Shown: positions 17,036 to 25,170 of the stretch, piece after piece
Layout: every line of letters begins with the position of its first letter
Position numbering within the stretch: position 1 is the first letter of the stretch
Assembly (NCBI RefSeq): GCF_001646655.1
Contig: NZ_LPZN01000032.1
Coordinates: 22,373-86,372 of the forward strand
Source of the DNA: Rhodococcus gordoniae
GTDB lineage: Bacteria; Actinomycetota; Actinomycetes; Mycobacteriales; Mycobacteriaceae
DNA length: 64,000 nucleotides
Direction: 5' to 3'
Program-made: the position numbers and the translations under genes
The notes under the pieces: model-generated
Database searches by the model: none
Told to the model about the DNA's origin: nothing
What the model saw: the letters and a program-made list of their open reading frames with translations, nothing else

Positions 17036-17913
17036 CTTTCGGACCTCTCCTGACCGGACTGTGCGACGACGCTGCGCTGTTCCCTCCGGGCAACGCCCCG
17101 CTGCCCGTCGCCGTCCCCGCCCACGCCGGGCACCGCTCGTCCGCGCACGCACCGCTCGTCGGAGCGTTCGTCTTCCCGGCCGGTCGCCTCGGTGAACTCG
17201 CAGATCACCTGGCGCAGCACCCGTATCCCGGTGAGCTGGCCCTGAGCCTGACCGCACCGACCGGCACCGCCGCCGTCCGGCCCGCACTCGAGCAGGTCGA
17301 CGCGATGGACTCGGTGTCCGTGGTGGCCCTCGAGATCGCGGTCCCCGCAGAGCAATCCGTCGACGAGCTGTTCGCGGCGCTCGACGAGATCAGGGTGAGT
17401 CGACCGGATATCGATGTATTCGTCGAGGTTCCGCGTGACGAGCGCCGAGCCGAGATCCTCGCCCGACTGACCGGGACGCCGTACGCCGCCAAGTTCCGCA
17501 CCGGCGGGATCGTGGCGGAGGCGTATCCGGACGAGGCCGAGCTCGCCGCAGCGGTCTCGACGGTCGTCACCACGGGAGTTCCGTTCAAGGCGACCGCCGG
17601 TCTGCACCACGCGGTGCGCAACACCGACCCGAGGACGGGCTTCGAACAGCACGGGTTCGTGAACCTGTTGGCCGCGGTGGACGCGGTGCTGTCCGGAGCC
17701 GACATCGACGAGGTCGCTTCCGTGCTGGCCGAACGTGACGGGGCAGTGCTCTCCGCACGTCTCGGCGCACTCTCCGACGAGCGGGCCGCAGAGGTCCGGC
17801 GCCGTTTCCTGTCGTACGGCACCTGCAGCATCGCCGAACCGCTCGAGGATCTGCTCGACCTCGGCCTGGCGCCCTCGACCGTTTCCCCGATCACCGAAGG
17901 AACGAACGCATGA
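17032..17913 (+). CDS. Conserved protein of unknown function between hmgA and fahA, TIM-barrel-like
   Basis: A 293-residue protein lying between hmgA and fahA with ATGA overlaps on both sides, so all three are made together. It starts MTFGPLLTGLCDDAALFPPG. The middle shows alternating strand/helix segments like a TIM barrel (GAFVFPAGRLGELADHLAQH, VSVVALEIAVP, DIDVFVEVP, AAKFRTGG, VPFKATAGLHHAVRNTD). Two lysine-bearing strand ends, KFRTGG (about 163) and FKATAGLHH (about 187), resemble active-site strand ends of barrel enzymes. I cannot place it in a named family. The pathway needs maleylacetoacetate isomerase, and no such gene is seen here; this protein could supply or bypass that step. That is inference. 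Confidence 0.8.
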   Translation: MTFGPLLTGLCDDAALFPPGNAPLPVAVPAHAGHRSSAHAPLVGAFVFPAGRLGELADHLAQHPYPGELALSLTAPTGTAAVRPALEQVDAMDSVSVVALEIAVPAEQSVDELFAALDEIRVSRPDIDVFVEVPRDERRAEILARLTGTPYAAKFRTGGIVAEAYPDEAELAAAVSTVVTTGVPFKATAGLHHAVRNTDPRTGFEQHGFVNLLAAVDAVLSGADIDEVASVLAERDGAVLSARLGALSDERAAEVRRRFLSYGTCSIAEPLEDLLDLGLAPSTVSPITEGTNA

Positions 17914-19094
17914 CCACCATCGCCATTCCGGAGGGTTCGCTCTTCGGCATCGACAACCTGCCGTACGGCATCTTCTCCACGGCCGACAGCGAACCCCGTG
18001 TCGGTGTCCGCGTCGGAGATGCGGTTCTCGACCTGAGCCGTGTCTTCGAGGACGACGTCGTCTTCGCCGAGCCCTCGCTCAATGCGTTCATGGCCCAGGG
18101 TCGTGCACGGTGGGACGAAGTTCGCGCTGCGATCAGGGAACTCGTGACCGGCGATGTCGCCGACGAGGCGGTCTTCGCCGTTGCCGACGTGACGATGCAC
18201 CTGCCGATCGAGGTGGCAGACTACGTCGACTTCTACGCCTCGGAGAACCACGCGTCGAACCTCGGCCGACTGTTCCGCCCGCAGAACCCCGACCCGCTGA
18301 TGCCGAACTGGAAGCACCTTCCCGTCGGTTACCACGGTCGGTCGAGCACCGTCGTGACCTCGGGGGTCGACATCGTGCGGCCGAGCGGACAGCGTAAGGG
18401 CCCCAACGACCCTGCACCGGTCTTCGGTCCGTCGATCCGGCTCGACATCGAGGCCGAGATGGGCTTCATCGTCGGTGTCGGCTCCCCGATGGGTTCGCAG
18501 ATCACTCCCGACGAGTTCGCCGACCACTGCTTCGGTGCGGTCATCCTCAACGACTGGTCGGCCCGCGACATCCAGGCGTGGGAGTACGTGCCGCTGGGCC
18601 CGAACCTCGGCAAGTCCTTCGCGACGTCGATCTCGCCGTGGGTCGTTCCGCTCGCCGCCCTCGAGGCCGCCCGCATCGACACCCCGGTGCAGGACCCGGA
18701 GCCGCTGCCGTACCTGAAGGGCGCCGAGAAGTGGGGCCTGGACATCGATCTCGAGGTCGAGTGGAACGGACACGTCGTGTCGCGCCCGCCGTACGCGCAG
18801 ATGTACTGGTCGCCGGCGCAGATGCTCGCCCACACCTCGGTCAACGGTGCCGCGACCCGCACCGGCGACCTGTTCGGATCCGGCACCATCTCCGGCCCGG
18901 AGAAGGACCAGCGTGGCGCCTTCATCGAACTCACCTGGGGCGGAGCAGAACCCGTGCAGGTGGGCGACGAGACACGCACCTTCCTCGAGGACGGCGACGA
19001 AATCGCCATTTCGGCCACCGCTCCCGGCCCGAACGGGACGCGCATCGGCTTCGGTGAGGTCCGCACCCGCATTCTTCCCGCGATCGGGGAATAA
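17910..19094 (+). CDS. fahA: Fumarylacetoacetase
   Basis: Hydrolyses fumarylacetoacetate to fumarate and acetoacetate, ending tyrosine breakdown. A 394-residue protein with an N-terminal SH3-like part (about 1-100) and the C-terminal FAH hydrolase domain. The active-site run DFYASENHASNLG (about 108-120) has the catalytic His, and MPNWKHLPVGYHGR follows, both characteristic of the eukaryotic-type enzyme; metal-binding acidic residues occur at DIEAEMGF and ILNDWSARDIQAWE. ATGA overlap with the unknown gene before it. Followed by a very strong hairpin that ends the operon. Confidence 0.92.
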   Translation: MTTIAIPEGSLFGIDNLPYGIFSTADSEPRVGVRVGDAVLDLSRVFEDDVVFAEPSLNAFMAQGRARWDEVRAAIRELVTGDVADEAVFAVADVTMHLPIEVADYVDFYASENHASNLGRLFRPQNPDPLMPNWKHLPVGYHGRSSTVVTSGVDIVRPSGQRKGPNDPAPVFGPSIRLDIEAEMGFIVGVGSPMGSQITPDEFADHCFGAVILNDWSARDIQAWEYVPLGPNLGKSFATSISPWVVPLAALEAARIDTPVQDPEPLPYLKGAEKWGLDIDLEVEWNGHVVSRPPYAQMYWSPAQMLAHTSVNGAATRTGDLFGSGTISGPEKDQRGAFIELTWGGAEPVQVGDETRTFLEDGDEIAISATAPGPNGTRIGFGEVRTRILPAIGE

Positions 19095-19140
19095 AGAAAA
19101 CAGGTCCGTGCGTCAGCCGGAGCGCCACCGGCCGGACCAT

Positions 19141-19179
19141 CGGCGATGCCCGGAACCCACGAGGTTCCGGGCATCGCCG
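19141..19179. terminator. Bidirectional terminator between fahA and the XRE gene
   Basis: Seventeen-base perfect arms (19141-19157, beginning CGGCGATGCCC, and 19163-19179) with a 5-base loop CACGA. It lies between two convergent genes, 46 bases after the fahA stop and 13 bases before the XRE stop, and can serve both. Confidence 0.85.
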
Positions 19180-19192
19180 TGTTCGGGGTCGG

Positions 19193-19411
19193 TCAATCGA
19201 CCGAAAGAATGTCGCCCACAGAGCAATCCAGTACGCGGCACAGGGCGGTGAGGGTCGAGAAGCGGATCGCGCGGGCGCGTCCGTTCTTGAGTACCGACAG
19301 GTTCACCACGCTGACGCCGACCTTCTCGGCCAACTCGGTGAGCGTCATGCCCCGATCGGCCAGCAGTTCGTCGAGATGACACCGGACGGCATGCTCGGTT
19401 TCCGGAGGCAT
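19193..19411 (-). CDS. XRE-type (YozG-like) small DNA-binding regulator
   Basis: A 72-residue protein that is little more than a helix-turn-helix: MTLTELAEKVGVSVVNLSVL is followed by KNGRARAIRFSTLTALCRVL and DCSVGDILSVD. This layout is the family of short XRE regulators that are encoded immediately after DUF2975 membrane proteins. Its ATG overlaps the DUF2975 stop by one base, so the two are co-translated. It probably represses its own operon through the palindromes upstream of the DUF2975 gene. Confidence 0.82.
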   Translation of the reverse strand: MPPETEHAVRCHLDELLADRGMTLTELAEKVGVSVVNLSVLKNGRARAIRFSTLTALCRVLDCSVGDILSVD

Positions 19412-20085
19412 CAGACGAGTCCTTCGTTGTCGCGCGCCATGCGGCTGCCGATCCGCAGCACCACACCCACGGCCGAGATCACCATGCAGAAGACGTAGGC
19501 GTACCAGAACTCCGGTCCGAGAGGCGCGTTCGAGAGGACGTAGTTCATGTCCACGTCCCGGATCAGCATGTTGGTGCCCAGCGTGCGGGGGATCATCGGG
19601 ACGATGATGGTCGCGATCGCCACGATGGATGTGATCCACACGAGCCGGATGACACCGCGGTCGAACAACCGGCCCCGGACGAATCGCACCATGATCCAGC
19701 TCAGCAGGGCCAGGGCCGTCAGGTAGCCGAGGGTCTGTACCGCCTCCCCGGCGCGGAGGAGGGCGACGCTGACGGGTGAGAGGACGTCGGTCGGAACGTC
19801 GATCACCGTCGTCGAGGTGGTCCGGAGGTCGACGCCGTTCGGGGTGGACAGCACCGGCGCCGCTGCCGCGTCGTCGAACCGGACCCGCGCGGTCACGATG
19901 CCGTCGCCGAGAGAGCTTGCGAGGTCGCGAACATAGGTGAAGAGCACGATCAACGACGTCAGCGCGAAGACCGTGAGGGACGCCCACAGATCGGTGCGGT
20001 CCTTCTTCGACGTCTCGGTGGGGGAGAGCGTGTCGGGTTCGGAGACCGGGCTCTGGGGGCGGTCGGTGTCGTGGGTGGAATTCAT
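19411..20085 (-). CDS. DUF2975 membrane protein
   Basis: A 224-residue membrane protein: charged N-terminal 30 residues, a first membrane segment (about 34-52, LWASLTVFALTSLIVLFTYV), an extracytoplasmic stretch of about 55 residues, then three membrane segments (about 113-135, 148-168, 185-210). This four-helix layout, and the short XRE gene directly downstream, match DUF2975/YozG-type pairs. Function is not known; the membrane partner may control the regulator. The upstream region holds two palindromes. Confidence 0.78.
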   Translation of the reverse strand: MNSTHDTDRPQSPVSEPDTLSPTETSKKDRTDLWASLTVFALTSLIVLFTYVRDLASSLGDGIVTARVRFDDAAAAPVLSTPNGVDLRTTSTTVIDVPTDVLSPVSVALLRAGEAVQTLGYLTALALLSWIMVRFVRGRLFDRGVIRLVWITSIVAIATIIVPMIPRTLGTNMLIRDVDMNYVLSNAPLGPEFWYAYVFCMVISAVGVVLRIGSRMARDNEGLV

Positions 20086-20116
20086 GGTCGTCTCCGAACT
20101 CGCCGGGCGGCGGCAC

Positions 20117-20169
20117 TATCGATTGTCGATACCATCGATAATCGTTATACATATCGAGAAACGATATGT
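20117..20169. promoter_or_regulatory. Palindrome cluster before the DUF2975/XRE operon
   Basis: TATCGA (20117-20122) and TCGATA (20126-20131) flank a 3-base gap; ATCGAT occurs again at 20134-20139; and ACATATCG (20149-20156) and CGATATGT (20162-20169) form a perfect 8-base repeat with a 5-base gap. All share an ATCGAT/TATCG core, and lie 32-84 bases before the DUF2975 ATG, so repeated sites for the XRE regulator are likely. Confidence 0.55.
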
Positions 20170-20209
20170 CCAGAGAGGGTGCGTTCCCGCCGGTCCCGCC
20201 CGGAGCGGA

Positions 20210-20947
20210 TCAGGGCAGGCGACGCTCGATCGCGTCCCGCGCTGCCAGCGCCTTCGCGCCGTAGTCGGCGAAGAGGTCGGGGGTCAGTCGCGAAGCCGGA
20301 CCGGAGATGCTGAAGCAGCCGCGCACGGTGCCACCGCGCCCGCGCAGGGCGACGGCGACGGCGGCGATGCCGTCGTGCAGCCCCTGTTCGGTCACGGCGT
20401 ACCCGCGGGCGCGGATCTCGGCGATCTCCTCGCGCAGAGCCGCCGGATCGGTGACGGTGTGCTCGGTCAGCGAGGGGAGTTCGGTCGCGAGGAAATTCTC
20501 GATCCGTTCGTCGGGCAGCGACGCGAGATAGGCCTTGCCGGTGGACGCGGCGTGCAGAGGCAGGCGCGTGCCGAGGGCGAGGAAGGCGCGCAGCTGGTGG
20601 GCGCTGTCGAGTCGCTCGATCAGGACCAGCTCGTTCCCGTCCGGCACGGCGAGATGAACGGTCTCGCCCGTCTCGGTCTGCAGGCGGTTCAACTCGGAGA
20701 GTGCGACCTCGCGCAGGTCGTCGCCGGACGACATCGCGCTGCCCAGGCTGAACGCGCGGCCGGTGATGACCCACTGCCCGGCGTTCGTCGTCGAGGGGCG
20801 CAGCCAGCCGGCTTCGGCGAGGGTCTTGAGGCATCGCTGAACGGTGCTCTTGGGGACGTCGAGTCGCTTGCTCACGTCCGAGAGTCCGACCGGTTGCGTG
20901 GTCGCGACCTCCTCGAACACGCGGAGTGCGGTGAGAACGCTGTTCAT
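20210..20947 (-). CDS. IclR-family regulator, divergent from the MatB-like gene
   Basis: A 245-residue IclR protein: helix-turn-helix (about 15-60; PVGLSDVSKRLDVPKSTVQR) and effector domain (about 70-245; TGETVHLAVPDGNELVLIER, LHAASTGKAYLASLPDERIE, GCFSISGPASRL). ATG at 20947 is chosen because GAAAGG stands 5 bases before it; an upstream in-frame ATG has no such site. It is divergent from a malonyl-CoA-ligase-like gene across a perfect palindrome with core CCACAATGTGG, and the same core appears before the luciferase-like gene at 23.4 kb, so it may control both. Confidence 0.87.
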   Translation of the reverse strand: MNSVLTALRVFEEVATTQPVGLSDVSKRLDVPKSTVQRCLKTLAEAGWLRPSTTNAGQWVITGRAFSLGSAMSSGDDLREVALSELNRLQTETGETVHLAVPDGNELVLIERLDSAHQLRAFLALGTRLPLHAASTGKAYLASLPDERIENFLATELPSLTEHTVTDPAALREEIAEIRARGYAVTEQGLHDGIAAVAVALRGRGGTVRGCFSISGPASRLTPDLFADYGAKALAARDAIERRLP

Positions 20948-21019
20948 CGGAACCTTTCGCGCGTCGTTGACGGCAGGCGGCACGGGCTATAAGTTGAGCC
21001 GGACCGCATCGTAGCACGT

Positions 21020-21038
21020 CGGTCCACAATGTGGACCG
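21020..21038. promoter_or_regulatory. Probable IclR operator before the MatB-like gene
   Basis: CGGTCCAC (21020-21027) and GTGGACCG (21031-21038) are perfectly inverted around AAT. The site lies 49 bases before the ligase ATG and 72 bases before the regulator ATG. The core CCACAnTGTGG recurs at 23366-23376. Confidence 0.65.
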
Positions 21039-21087
21039 TGCGCCGCGCGACACCGTCCGGCAGGACGTCGAGAAGGGACCACCACCG

Positions 21088-22521
21088 ATGACCACCACCA
21101 CGCCCGTGCCGTTGCTGACCTCGCTCACCGAGTCCGGAGCAGGCAGTGACGACCGCAGCGCTGTCCGCGTCGGAGACGTCTCGCTCACCCGATCCGAACT
21201 GATCGCGGCTGCCGCCGCTGTGGCCGACGAGGTCGCAGGTTCCTCGCGGGTCGCTGTCGACGCCACCGCGAGCATCGAGACGGTGATCGCCACGACCGGA
21301 TGCCTCATGGCCGGTGTGGCCGCGGTGCCCGTGCCGCCGGATTCCGGTCCTGCCGAGCGCGCCCACATCCTGAAGGACTCGGGTGCGCAGGTGTGGCTCG
21401 GCACGGCCCCCGAGGATGTCACCCTGCCTGCGATCCCTGTCGACGCGAGCGCGCGTTCGTCGTCCTCGCACGCGGAGGCCGATCCGGGCAGTGCCGCGAT
21501 GATCATGTACACCTCGGGAACCACGGGCGCCCCCAAGGGAGTCGTGCTCTCGCGGTCCGCCGTGGCGGCCGGTCTCGACGGTCTCGCCGAGGCATGGAAC
21601 TGGACGTCCGACGACACGCTCGTCCACGGACTTCCCCTGTTCCACGTCCACGGACTCATCCTCGGTGTCGTCGGCGCGCTCCGGCAGGGCTCGCCACTCG
21701 TGCACACGGTGCGACCGAAACCCGAAGCCTATGCGGCAGCCGGTGGTTCGCTGTACTTCGGTGTTCCTACCGTGTGGTCGCGGGTCGCTGCCGACGAATC
21801 ATCCGCTCGCGCACTGTCGTCCGCGCGACTTCTGGTGTCGGGCAGTGCGCCCCTTCCTGTTCCGGTCTTCGAGCGCATGCTCGCCCTCACCGGTTCAGCG
21901 CCGATCGAGCGGTACGGGATGAGCGAAACGATCATCACGATCAGCACACGCCACGACGGTGAGCGCCGACCCGGCTGGGTGGGACTGCCGATCCAGGGCG
22001 TCTCCACCCGCCTGCGCGACCAGGCCGGCAACCTCGTGCCGCACGACGGTGAAACCCTCGGCCAGTTGGAGGTGTCCGGCGCGACCCTGTTCGACGGCTA
22101 CCTGAACAACCCCGAGAAGACCGCCGAGTCGATGACCGAGGACGGCTGGTTCAAGACCGGCGACATCGCCGTGATCGACGACCAGGGTTTCCACCGCATC
22201 GTCGGCCGCGAATCGGTCGACATGATCAAGTCCGGTGGCTACCGGATCGGCGCCGGCGAAGTGGAGCACGCGCTGCTGAACCATCCCGGCGTGCAGGAGG
22301 CCGCGGTGGTGGGTGTGCCGGACGACGATCTCGGACAGCGGATCGTCGCCTACGTCGTCGGGGATCTCCGTGATCCGGGCGAACTCTCGGACTTCGTCGC
22401 GCAGACCCTCTCGATCCACAAGCGCCCCCGCGAGATCCGTAGCGTCGACGCTCTTCCGCGCAACGCCATGGGCAAGGTGCAGAAGAAGCTTCTCGTCGAG
22501 GACTACCTCGCCGGGAAGTGA
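21088..22521 (+). CDS. matB: Malonyl-CoA ligase-like acyl-CoA synthetase (MatB type)
   Basis: An adenylate-forming ligase of 477 residues. ATP loop YTSGTTGAPKGVVLS (about 140-154), the acyl-pocket run GLPLFHVHGLILGVVGALRQ (about 182-201), YGMSETIITIS (about 276-286), hinge TGDIAVIDDQGFHRIVGRES, and C-terminal catalytic Lys in PRNAMGKVQKK. The FHVHGL pocket and DMIKSGGYRIGAGEVE strongly resemble actinobacterial malonyl-CoA synthetase MatB, which activates malonate or methylmalonate. ATG at 21088 follows AGAAGGGA. Single gene, divergent from an IclR regulator. Substrate assignment is by resemblance only. Confidence 0.78.
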   Translation: MTTTTPVPLLTSLTESGAGSDDRSAVRVGDVSLTRSELIAAAAAVADEVAGSSRVAVDATASIETVIATTGCLMAGVAAVPVPPDSGPAERAHILKDSGAQVWLGTAPEDVTLPAIPVDASARSSSSHAEADPGSAAMIMYTSGTTGAPKGVVLSRSAVAAGLDGLAEAWNWTSDDTLVHGLPLFHVHGLILGVVGALRQGSPLVHTVRPKPEAYAAAGGSLYFGVPTVWSRVAADESSARALSSARLLVSGSAPLPVPVFERMLALTGSAPIERYGMSETIITISTRHDGERRPGWVGLPIQGVSTRLRDQAGNLVPHDGETLGQLEVSGATLFDGYLNNPEKTAESMTEDGWFKTGDIAVIDDQGFHRIVGRESVDMIKSGGYRIGAGEVEHALLNHPGVQEAAVVGVPDDDLGQRIVAYVVGDLRDPGELSDFVAQTLSIHKRPREIRSVDALPRNAMGKVQKKLLVEDYLAGK

Positions 22522-22527
22522 CCCGAT

Positions 22528-23283
22528 CTACTCGACTGTGCTCGAGCAGTCGGCTCGGCCGACGCCGATCTCGTCACCGACGGTGATGTCGCCGGGAGTC
22601 CGGACCGTCGCGTAGACACCGATGCACGGCATCGGCTTGCCCCCCGGCGCAGTGGGCACCTGATGCGCGGCCGTCACCTCGCGCAGCATGCCGCGCCGCG
22701 CGGGAACCTCCTGATGGGGGAGCGTCACCATGACGCACCGCGCGGTGCGCTCGTGCGGTGCGAGGACCACGGAACCCATCGAGACCCGTCGGCCGATCCA
22801 CTCGTCCTCCACGAAACCGGGCGAGTGGGGAATGTCGACGACCAGCTGCGGACGGAACCGCCGCAGGGCCACGTCGGTGGGGTCGCCGGTGCCGAGCGCC
22901 TCCACCGCGGAGCGGGAGACGAGATGCAGCGGCGCCTCGTCGTAGCTGCGGTCGCGCGGTTCGAGACGCACGTCGTGACCGACCAGTTTCGACAGGAGGT
23001 CGTCGACCTCGGGATCGTCGCCGCGGATCACCGTGCCGTCGGCCAGGGTGAGTTCGAGTGCCGCCGGATCGCGAGGATCGTCGTCGCTCAGCAGTCGCGC
23101 CGAGCAGGTCAGCAGCAGACCGTAGCGGCGGAAGCGCTTCGCACTCGCGACATTTCCGGATTCCGCGTCGACCAGCGCCCACACATGATCGCCGCGCAGA
23201 CCGTCCGCTTCGATCGCTGCGGTGTCGAGCCGTTCACCCCCGAACGACTTCACCGGATAACGCCACAACTGATCGATACGCAC
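22528..23283 (-). CDS. MOSC-domain protein
   Basis: A 251-residue protein of the YcbX/mARC-like group: N-terminal MOSC_N barrel (RIDQLWRYPVKSFGGERLDT; ADGLRGDHVWALVDAESGNV) and C-terminal MOSC domain with the conserved Cys in GGKPMPCIGVYATV (about 225). Such proteins bind molybdenum cofactor and reduce N-hydroxylated compounds or move sulphur. No fused ferredoxin domain is present. It lies between the MatB-like gene (convergent) and the luciferase-like gene (divergent). It may share the need for molybdenum cofactor with the Mo-hydroxylase at 32-36 kb, but the link is not demonstrated. Confidence 0.84.
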   Translation of the reverse strand: MRIDQLWRYPVKSFGGERLDTAAIEADGLRGDHVWALVDAESGNVASAKRFRRYGLLLTCSARLLSDDDPRDPAALELTLADGTVIRGDDPEVDDLLSKLVGHDVRLEPRDRSYDEAPLHLVSRSAVEALGTGDPTDVALRRFRPQLVVDIPHSPGFVEDEWIGRRVSMGSVVLAPHERTARCVMVTLPHQEVPARRGMLREVTAAHQVPTAPGGKPMPCIGVYATVRTPGDITVGDEIGVGRADCSSTVE

Positions 23284-23362
23284 GACTCGCGAGCATACGG
23301 GGACCGGAGCGGCCGCGGGGCGGGCCCGACCGGCCGGCCCGGAAGACGTCCGGCTATGACGT

Positions 23363-23379
23363 GGACCACAGTGTGGTTA
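23363..23379. promoter_or_regulatory. Second IclR-like operator, before the LLM oxidoreductase
   Basis: GGACCACA-G-TGTGGTTA is an inverted repeat with 6 of 8 arm positions paired and the core CCACAGTGTGG at 23366-23376, differing by one base from the core before the MatB-like gene. It lies 11 bases before the LLM start, in the divergent region shared with the MOSC gene. Confidence 0.5.
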
Positions 23380-23389
23380 GGTGGCGGTC

Positions 23390-24361
23390 ATGACGGAGAA
23401 CACGACACGACGATGGGGCCTGACCGTCCCCCTCGACGGCATCCCTCTGCTCGACCAGCGACGCATCATCGAAGAGCTCCCCGACCTCGGGTACACGGAC
23501 GTGTGGTCGTCCGAGGCCGGCGCCGCCGATGCGTTCACCCCGCTCACCCTCGCGAGCGTGTGGGCTCCCGGCCTGCGCCTGGGCACCGCGATCGTCCCTG
23601 TCTACACCCGAGGCCCCGCCACGCTGGCCATGTCGGCCGCGAGCCTCGCTGCCGCCGCGCCCGGCCGCTTCGTGCTCGGGGTGGGCACATCGTCCGACGT
23701 CATCGTCGAGAAGTGGAACGGCATTCCCTTCGAGGAACCGTTCAAGCGCGCCCGCGACACCCTCCGGTTCCTGCGTTCGGCGCTGGCAGGGGAGAAGGTC
23801 TCCGAGAAGTACGACACCTTCGCCGTCGACGGCTTCCGGGCCGGCGTCGTGCCCGACCCGGCGCCGCCGGTGCTGCTGGCGGCGCTGCGGCCGGGCATGT
23901 TGCGTCTCGCCGGACGTGAGGCCGACGGCGCCATCATCAACTGGTTGTCCGCCGACGACGTGCGCACCGTGGCGCCCTACGTCCACGAGGGCGGCGAGAA
24001 CAAGGAGATCGTCGCGCGGATCTTCGTGCTCCCCGGCTTCGACACCGAGACGGCCCGCGCCATCGGCCGGCGCATGATCGCCGCCTACATGAACGTCCCC
24101 GTCTACCGGGCCTTCCACGAATTCCTCGGCCGCTCGGACGATTTCGCCGGTATGTGGAAGGCGTGGGCGGAAGGTGACCGCAAGGCTGCCCTCGAAGCGA
24201 TCCCGGACCACGTGGTGGATGCTCTCGTGATCCACGGCGAACCCGAGGCGTGCCGCGAGCACGTGGAGCGGTACGTCGAGGCGGGGGTGACCACCCCCGC
24301 CATCGCCCTGGTGCCCTCGGGTGATCCCGCACCGATGATCCGGGCGCTCGCCCCACGCTGA
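23390..24361 (+). CDS. LLM-class flavin-dependent oxidoreductase
   Basis: A 323-residue luciferase-like monooxygenase/F420-type oxidoreductase. TIM-barrel features: WGLTVPLDGIPLLD at the N-terminus, LRLGTAIVPVYTRGPATLAM (about 66-85), GRFVLGVGTSSDVIVEKWNG (about 95-114), and READGAIINWLSADD. Actinobacterial members often use F420 rather than FMN; the sequence alone does not decide. ATG at 23390 follows AGGTGG by 5 bases; a GTG at 23381 is the alternative. The palindrome just upstream matches the one before the MatB-like gene, suggesting the same IclR regulator. Confidence 0.83.
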   Translation: MTENTTRRWGLTVPLDGIPLLDQRRIIEELPDLGYTDVWSSEAGAADAFTPLTLASVWAPGLRLGTAIVPVYTRGPATLAMSAASLAAAAPGRFVLGVGTSSDVIVEKWNGIPFEEPFKRARDTLRFLRSALAGEKVSEKYDTFAVDGFRAGVVPDPAPPVLLAALRPGMLRLAGREADGAIINWLSADDVRTVAPYVHEGGENKEIVARIFVLPGFDTETARAIGRRMIAAYMNVPVYRAFHEFLGRSDDFAGMWKAWAEGDRKAALEAIPDHVVDALVIHGEPEACREHVERYVEAGVTTPAIALVPSGDPAPMIRALAPR

Positions 24362-24376
24362 CGACCGGACGTCACG

Positions 24377-24406
24377 ATTCGGTGTCGGCGGTTGACGACA
24401 CCCGAA
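24377..24406 (+). terminator. Possible terminator after the LLM gene
   Basis: TTCGGTGTCG and CGACACCCGAA (one bulged C) can pair around an 8-base loop shortly after the LLM stop. Moderate stem only. Confidence 0.35.
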
Positions 24407-24449
24407 GGTGACGCGACAACTCCTGCAGATGCGCTGTGCAGGAGGCGAC

Positions 24450-25170
24450 ATGGCCGAGCCGATATCGAGTACGGACCGGAACATGTCCTGCAGGGCCACC
24501 GGGGTCACCGTGGTCGCCGACGACGGAGTGCCGTTGGCCGCCACGGTGACCGGCCCGCGGAATGCGGATCTGACCCTCGTGTGCCTGCACGGGCACTGCC
24601 AGGACGCCGCGAGCTGGGATGCCGTCTGCGACGGCCTGGACGTGCAGGACGTCCGCATCGGGACTCGCGGACGGGGGTATCGGGCGCTTTCTGCGCCATC
24701 CCGCCGCGTCCATCGTGCACCGGGCGGTCTCGCGCGTACCTCGCGTGATGGAACTGTCGAAGCGCGCCGGTGGTCGCGTGTGCACGGTCGCTGCTCGCAG
24801 GCGCACGGAGGAGTCCTGGCTAGGGGTGGTCGGGTCGTCGCTGTCGAACGAGACGTCGGTCGTCACCTGGTCGCGGCTGCTGGCCGACTTCGCGGTCCTC
24901 GACGAGTCCGCCGCTCTCGCCGTGCTCGCGAGAGTGCCGGTGGTGGTCGCGGCGGGCACGGAGGACATCTTCGTGCCCTTGGCGTTGTCGGAGGTGATGG
25001 CGGCCGGCCTGCCGCACGCCGACCTCGTGCGGTTCGTGGGTGCCGGTCACCGTGTGCTCGCCGACCGGCCCGAGGAGGTCGCCCGCGCACTGTCGGACCT
25101 GCTCGGGCAGGTGCGCGCGGGGAGCCCTGTCGCCACCGCTCAGCGCGAACCGACGAGGGTCGCGTCCTGA
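24450..25170 (+). pseudogene. Decayed alpha/beta hydrolase
   Basis: The start is normal: GGAGG then ATG at 24450, giving an alpha/beta hydrolase N-terminus (VTVVADDGVPLAATVTGP; LTLVCLHGHCQDAASWDAV). About 70 residues in, the hydrolase sequence stops making sense in this frame. The matching C-terminal half resumes in another frame (GGIGRFLRHPAASIVHRAVS, then DESAALAVLARVPVVVAAGT with the Asp region and GAGHRVLADRPEEVARAL with the catalytic His), ending at 25170. The segment that should hold the nucleophile G-x-S-x-G is missing, so a deletion of roughly 90 codons with frameshift is inferred. The last 31 bases overlap the convergent MFS gene. A sequencing error cannot explain the missing nucleophile. 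Confidence 0.75.

Noticed and set aside
24450..24800. Reading the N-terminal part of the hydrolase region as a separate small gene
   Set aside because: Only the first 70 residues look like protein; after the frame change the product becomes Arg-rich with no fold, while the rest of the hydrolase continues in another frame.
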